Part shown: positions 11,617-15,446 of the stretch, one piece after another
Position numbering within the stretch: position 1 is the stretch's first letter
Layout: each line of letters begins with the position of its first letter
NCBI GenBank assembly: GCA_046541515.1
Contig: JBKHDD010000117.1
Location: 1-15,446, forward strand
Length of the DNA stretch: 15,446 nt
Reading direction: 5' to 3'
From: CAYFVR01 sp046541515
Lineage (GTDB): Bacteria > Desulfobacterota > Desulfobacteria > Desulfobacterales > Desulfococcaceae
Notes under the pieces: model-generated
Database searches by the model: none
Seen by the model: only the letters and a program-made list of their open reading frames with translations
What the model was told of the DNA's origin: nothing
Position numbers and translations under genes: made by a program

Positions 11617-14523
11617 ATGAAAATTTTTCGTCGATTCAACGGGCCTTTCCCCCTAGTTGTTCTTTTGCTTCTGTTGACGGCCCTGGTCGCCGGATGCGCC
11701 GCGACGCCCGAACCGGCCGGGAAAGCCGCTTCGGAAACGTCCGCGTGGCCCCACGAGCGCAGCGATCTCCCCCCCGATCCCGCGCTCCAGTTCGGCCAAC
11801 TGCCCAACGGCGTCCGGTACGCGCTGATGCCCAATGAGACGCCCAAAAGCCGGGTCAGCATGCACTTGGCCGTCCAGGCCGGCTCCTATCACGAAACCGA
11901 CGACCAGCGCGGCCTGGCCCATTTCGTGGAACACATGGTGTTCAACGGATCGGACCATTTCGAGCCCGGCGAGCTGGTGAAATTTTTTCAAAGCATCGGC
12001 ATGGAATTCGGGCCGGACGTAAACGGCCGCACCGGTTTTTACCATACGGTTTACGACATTTTTTTGCCGGAGGGCGAGCGGGAAGATTTGGCCCGGGGTC
12101 TGCTGGTGTTTCGGGACTACGCCGCCGGCGCCCATATGAAAACCGAGGAAATCGAACGCGAACGCGGCGTCGTTCTGGCCGAAAAACGCGCGAGGGATTC
12201 CGCCGGATATCGAACCTTCGTCGAGGAGTTCCACTTTGAATTTCCCGAGGCCCGCTTTCCGCGACGGCTGCCCATCGGCGTGGAATCGGTGTTGAAAACC
12301 GCCGATCGGCCTCTGCTCAAGGATTATTACGACACCTGGTACCGGCCGGATCGGCTCGTGCTGGTGATGGTCGGAGATTTTAACCCCGACGAGGCGGCGG
12401 AGCTGATCGCCGAACGGTTCGGCGACCTGGAGGCCCGAGCCCCGGCCCGCCCCGTGCCCGATCCCGGCCCGGTGGATCACAACGGCGTTCGGACCTTTCA
12501 TCACTACGAAGCCGAAGCCGGCGCCACTCAGGTGGCCCTCCAGATTCTGGACCGGATCGAGCCGGAACCCGACTCCTTCGCCTATCAGAAAGAAATGCTG
12601 CTGAAGTCCATGGCCGACCAGATCTTGCGAACTCGGCTGGAAAAGCTGGCCCGTCGGCCCGACGTCGATTTTACCGAGGCCACCGCCGCCTCCGGAGAAT
12701 ATCTTCGCTACGTCCGCTACGCCGTGGTGGCCGCCGAAACCGGGGTGGAAGGCTGGGAGAAAACCCTTTCCATTCTGGAACAGGAACTGCGGCGGGCCTT
12801 GGAACACGGCTTCACCGAGGCGGAGGTGGAACGGGCGCGGAAGGATTTCGTGGCCCGGCTGGAACGGGCCGCCGCCGAGGCGGGCACCCGGGAAAGCGGT
12901 CGGATCGCCCGGCAGATCGTCGACCACGTCAACAACGACCGGGTGTTCATGAGCCCGGAGGCGGAGCGGGAGCTATTCGTGCCGGTCATCGAACAGGCCG
13001 CGGCCGACGATCTGCATCGCGCCTTCAAGGACGCCTGGAGGGCGGACCATCGGCTGGTGCAGGTGACCGGCAACGCCAACATCGAACCCGATGGCGACGC
13101 CGAAGCGGCCCTGCTTTCCGCCTACGAAGACAGCCGCCGGGTGGCCGTGGCCCCGCCGGAAAAGGAGCGGTTCGTGGCCTTTCCCTACCTGGACCCGCCC
13201 CAAGAGGCCGGCGCCATCGCGGAACGGCGGAACCTGGACGATTTGGGCGTGGTGCAGGTGGACTTTGAAAACGGCCTGCGACTCAACGTGAAGACGACCG
13301 ACTTCTCGAACAGCGAAATCGTCGCCAACCTCCGGTTCGGCAACGGCGCGGCGTCCGAGCCGGCGGACAACCCCGGACTGGCCGAGGTGGCGGAGGACGT
13401 GGTCAACGAAAGCGGCCTGGGCGGCCTGACCCGGGACGAGCTGGAGCGGGCCATGGCCGGCAAAAACACCCGCCTGGGATTTTCGGTGCGGGAAGGGGAT
13501 TTCCTCTTCCGCGGCCGGACCACCCCGGAGGAGCTGGAGCTGTTTTTCCAGCGGCTGCGCGCCCAACTGGCGGACCCCGCCTTTCGCCCCGAGGCCCACG
13601 CGCTGGTGCTGGAACGGATGAGCCGGGAGTACGAAAACATGCGCCGTTCCGTTGACGGAGCGGTGGCGCTGGAGGTGCGCCGTTTTCTGGCCGGCGGCGA
13701 CCGCCGGTTCGGAATGCCGGACCTGGAGCGCATCCAATCGGTCACCCTGTCCGAAGTGGAAAACTGGGTCGGCCCGGCCATCCGGCGCGACCCGCTGGAG
13801 CTGTCCATCGTGGGCGATCTGGACCCGGACGCGGTGGTCGATCTGGCGGCCCGATACCTGGGCGGCCTGGAACGGGCGGACGCGCCGGCCCGTTCGCGGC
13901 GACCCGGCGCGCCGGATTTTCCCCGGGGAGAGAAGTTGACGGTGCGGGTGGACACCCGGATTCCCAAGGGGCTGGTGCAAATGGCCTTCCCCACCGACGA
14001 CATCTGGGACATCGGCCAAACCCGGCGGCTGGCCACGTTGGCCAACGTCTTTTCCGATCGGCTGCGGGAAGAGCTGCGGGAGCGGCTGGGCGCGACCTAT
14101 TCGCCCTACGCCTACAACGACCCCAGCCGCACCTACGACGGCTACGGGCTGATGCAGGCGGTGGTGAGCATCGACCCGGAGGACGCCGACACTGTGACCG
14201 GGGCCATCCGGAAGATCATCGCCGACTTGAACGAAAACGGCGTGACGCAGGAAGAGCTGGAGCGCGCCTTGAAGCCGACCATCAACGGCATCCGCGACAT
14301 GCGCCGAAAGAACGACTACTGGCTCAACACCGTGCTGACCGGCTCCGCGGAATATCCGGAACAGTTGGAATGGGCCCGGACCATCGAAGCCGATTACCGG
14401 TCCATCACGGCCGAGGAGGTGTCCCGGCTGGCGGCGATTTTCCTGAAAAATGACGCGGCGGCCGAAGTGGTGATCCGGCCCGACCGGGCCGCGGCCGAGG
14501 CGGCGGCCGGGGCCGGCGGCTGA
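11617..14523 (+). CDS. M16 family zinc metalloprotease, lipoprotein
   Basis: A 968-residue two-part M16 (insulinase/pitrilysin-like) peptidase, near the usual length of PqqL-like single-chain members. It has a lipoprotein signal peptide with lipobox V-A-G-C27, so it is anchored to a membrane facing the periplasm; residues 28-29 (A-A) give no inner-membrane retention signal. The inverted zinc motif is H102-F-V-E105-H106, with the third ligand probably E182 in E-R-E-R-G-V-V. The C-terminal half lacks a zinc motif but keeps the R-E-R-L-G-A-T-Y segment (821-828) that helps bind substrate in the family. Substrates are unknown; degradation of peptides or small envelope proteins is likely. The ATG has GGAG about eight bases upstream. 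rsmE starts six bases after its stop. Confidence 0.95.
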   Translation: MKIFRRFNGPFPLVVLLLLLTALVAGCAATPEPAGKAASETSAWPHERSDLPPDPALQFGQLPNGVRYALMPNETPKSRVSMHLAVQAGSYHETDDQRGLAHFVEHMVFNGSDHFEPGELVKFFQSIGMEFGPDVNGRTGFYHTVYDIFLPEGEREDLARGLLVFRDYAAGAHMKTEEIERERGVVLAEKRARDSAGYRTFVEEFHFEFPEARFPRRLPIGVESVLKTADRPLLKDYYDTWYRPDRLVLVMVGDFNPDEAAELIAERFGDLEARAPARPVPDPGPVDHNGVRTFHHYEAEAGATQVALQILDRIEPEPDSFAYQKEMLLKSMADQILRTRLEKLARRPDVDFTEATAASGEYLRYVRYAVVAAETGVEGWEKTLSILEQELRRALEHGFTEAEVERARKDFVARLERAAAEAGTRESGRIARQIVDHVNNDRVFMSPEAERELFVPVIEQAAADDLHRAFKDAWRADHRLVQVTGNANIEPDGDAEAALLSAYEDSRRVAVAPPEKERFVAFPYLDPPQEAGAIAERRNLDDLGVVQVDFENGLRLNVKTTDFSNSEIVANLRFGNGAASEPADNPGLAEVAEDVVNESGLGGLTRDELERAMAGKNTRLGFSVREGDFLFRGRTTPEELELFFQRLRAQLADPAFRPEAHALVLERMSREYENMRRSVDGAVALEVRRFLAGGDRRFGMPDLERIQSVTLSEVENWVGPAIRRDPLELSIVGDLDPDAVVDLAARYLGGLERADAPARSRRPGAPDFPRGEKLTVRVDTRIPKGLVQMAFPTDDIWDIGQTRRLATLANVFSDRLREELRERLGATYSPYAYNDPSRTYDGYGLMQAVVSIDPEDADTVTGAIRKIIADLNENGVTQEELERALKPTINGIRDMRRKNDYWLNTVLTGSAEYPEQLEWARTIEADYRSITAEEVSRLAAIFLKNDAAAEVVIRPDRAAAEAAAGAGG

Positions 14524-14529
14524 ATCGCC

Positions 14530-15351
14530 GTGGCGGAACCTGTGCGGCGGTTTCCCATCGTCGCCGAGCGGCCGGAAAGGGGTACGATCGTCTCCCTGGC
14601 CGCCGGCGACGCAATCCACCTGACCCGGGTGCTTCGCCTGGAGGTGGGCGCGGCCGTCCGGCTGTTCGACGGCCGGGGCGGGGAGTTCGACGGCGAGGTC
14701 TCCGAAATTGCCGGGCCGGACATGGTGCGGGTGCGCCTGCTGGAGCGGGCGGCGGTCTCCGCGGAATCGCCCCTTCGGCTGACCCTGGCCCAGGCCCTGC
14801 TCAAGGGTGGAAAAATGGACGACCTCATCCGCCAGACCACCGAACTGGGCGTCACCCGGATTCTGCCCTTCTTCGCGGAACGATCGGTCTCCCGCCCCGA
14901 TCCCAAACGGCTGGCCGGAAAGTTGGACCGGTGGCGGCGCATCGCCCGGGAATCCCTGAAGCAATGCCGAAGGAGCCGGGAGCCGGAGGTGGCGGAACCG
15001 GCGTCCTTTGCGGATATGCTGGCGGCCGGCGCGGAATCGGAGGTTCGGCTGTTTTACTGGGAGAACGCCGCCGGCGCGGCGCGGCCTTCCGATGGATGGG
15101 GTCGGCCGGGAAGGGTGAATCGCCCGGCGTCGGTGTTCGCCGTTCTCGGGCCGGAAGGCGGCTTCAGCGAAGCCGAGGCCGAAGCGGCAAGAGAAGCGGG
15201 GTTCACGCCGGCCGGATTGGGGCCGAGGATTCTGCGGGCGGAAACCGCCGCGGTGGCCGCCTGCGCGTTGTTGCAAGGCCGGTTCGGGGATATGGGGTGG
15301 GCGGCCGCGGGGCGGGGAAATTTTTTCGACCCGTTTTCACAAACCGCTTGA
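14530..15351 (+). CDS. rsmE: 16S rRNA (uracil-1498-N3)-methyltransferase
   Basis: A 273-residue SPOUT-class methyltransferase that adds a methyl group to N3 of U1498 in 16S rRNA of the 30S subunit, using S-adenosylmethionine. A PUA-like N-terminal domain (about 1-75) with H30-L-T-R-V-L-R-L is followed by K95-M-D-D-L-I-R-Q-T-T-E-L-G-V. The knotted cofactor site comprises G-P-E-G-G-F-S (207-213) and L-G-P-R-I-L-R-A-E-T-A (230-240). An insert-like stretch at 178-200 is slightly long for the family, and the C-terminus extends about 20 residues past the last helix. The start is GTG at 14530, six bases after the protease stop, so the two are probably one operon by default position, not function. 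Its stop overlaps the next promoter. Confidence 0.94.
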   Translation: MAEPVRRFPIVAERPERGTIVSLAAGDAIHLTRVLRLEVGAAVRLFDGRGGEFDGEVSEIAGPDMVRVRLLERAAVSAESPLRLTLAQALLKGGKMDDLIRQTTELGVTRILPFFAERSVSRPDPKRLAGKLDRWRRIARESLKQCRRSREPEVAEPASFADMLAAGAESEVRLFYWENAAGAARPSDGWGRPGRVNRPASVFAVLGPEGGFSEAEAEAAREAGFTPAGLGPRILRAETAAVAACALLQGRFGDMGWAAAGRGNFFDPFSQTA

Positions 15352-15376
15352 CACTCCGTCCGGATTTGGCTAAACA
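15348..15376 (+). promoter_or_regulatory. Promoter of the tRNA-Phe gene
   Basis: A perfect TTGACA (15348-15353) is followed by exactly 17 bases and TAAACA (15371-15376), with the tRNA beginning 15 bases later. The -10 box is a partial match. The -35 box contains the rsmE stop codon (15349-15351), so the two features overlap. Confidence 0.65.
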
Positions 15377-15390
15377 AGGCTTCGTTTTTC

Positions 15391-15446
15391 GCCGAGGTAG
15401 CTCAGTCGGTAGAGCAGGGGACTGAAAATCCCCGTGTCGGCAGTTC
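15391..15446 (+). tRNA. tRNA-Phe (GAA), 3' end outside the window
   Basis: The first 56 bases of a tRNA. The acceptor 5' strand GCCGAGG is followed by T8-A9, a D stem GCTC/GAGC with the AGTCGGTA loop, and an anticodon stem GGGGA/TCCCC. The seven-base loop CTGAAAA carries anticodon GAA at 15424-15426. The sequence ends inside the T arm, so the 3' acceptor strand and CCA status cannot be seen. Confidence 0.95.

Noticed and set aside
12973..15276. 767-codon minus-strand open frame
   Set aside because: It is antisense to both the M16 protease and rsmE, is rich in Arg, Gly, Gln and His, and has no family signal.

Overview
The window is GC-rich bacterial chromosome, about two-thirds G+C in the coding parts sampled. 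It fits an anaerobic Desulfobacterota-type (deltaproteobacterial) genome. The grounds are a five-gene nickel ECF transporter of the NikK-M-L-Q-O type, a eukaryotic-like UDP-glucose pyrophosphorylase, a DUF4143 ATPase and a GxxExxY gene. The assignment rests on gene content only.

Layout. 1-1636: a terminator-like hairpin at the edge, a small 12-bp minisatellite, and a minus-strand AAA/DUF4143 ATPase whose promoter lies inside one of two near-identical palindromes spaced 53 bp apart. 1637-5209: a compact minus-strand nickel uptake operon, nikK-nikM-nikL-nikQ-nikO, with gaps of a few bases or a 4-base overlap. 5210-5645: a non-coding divergent region with a good nik promoter, palindromes and a leader that can fold into two mutually exclusive hairpins. 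5646-6509: a plus-strand EamA/DMT-family permease.

6556-7811 is the most unusual part. Three 100-101 bp hairpin units, each followed by a 12-base spacer, run directly into the start codon of a double-domain GxxExxY (PD-(D/E)XK-like) protein. A further unit and a half-unit follow the gene. The gene has clearly lower G+C than its surroundings, and the unit loops are conserved with paired changes. It looks like a transferred cassette of a nuclease-fold protein plus structured repeats.

7937-15446: plus-strand housekeeping genes. A PPC/DUF296 protein precedes ilvE (branched-chain aminotransferase), which ends in a strong terminator. Then come UTP-glucose-1-phosphate uridylyltransferase (TTG start), a large M16 zinc-protease lipoprotein followed 6 bases later by rsmE (16S rRNA m3U1498 methyltransferase), and the first 56 bases of tRNA-Phe(GAA), cut by the window end.

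How they work together: NikK and NikL act outside the membrane, NikM binds nickel, NikQ couples it to the ATPase NikO, and the system would supply nickel enzymes such as hydrogenases. The rest are independent units for amino-acid synthesis, sugar-nucleotide supply, envelope proteolysis and translation.
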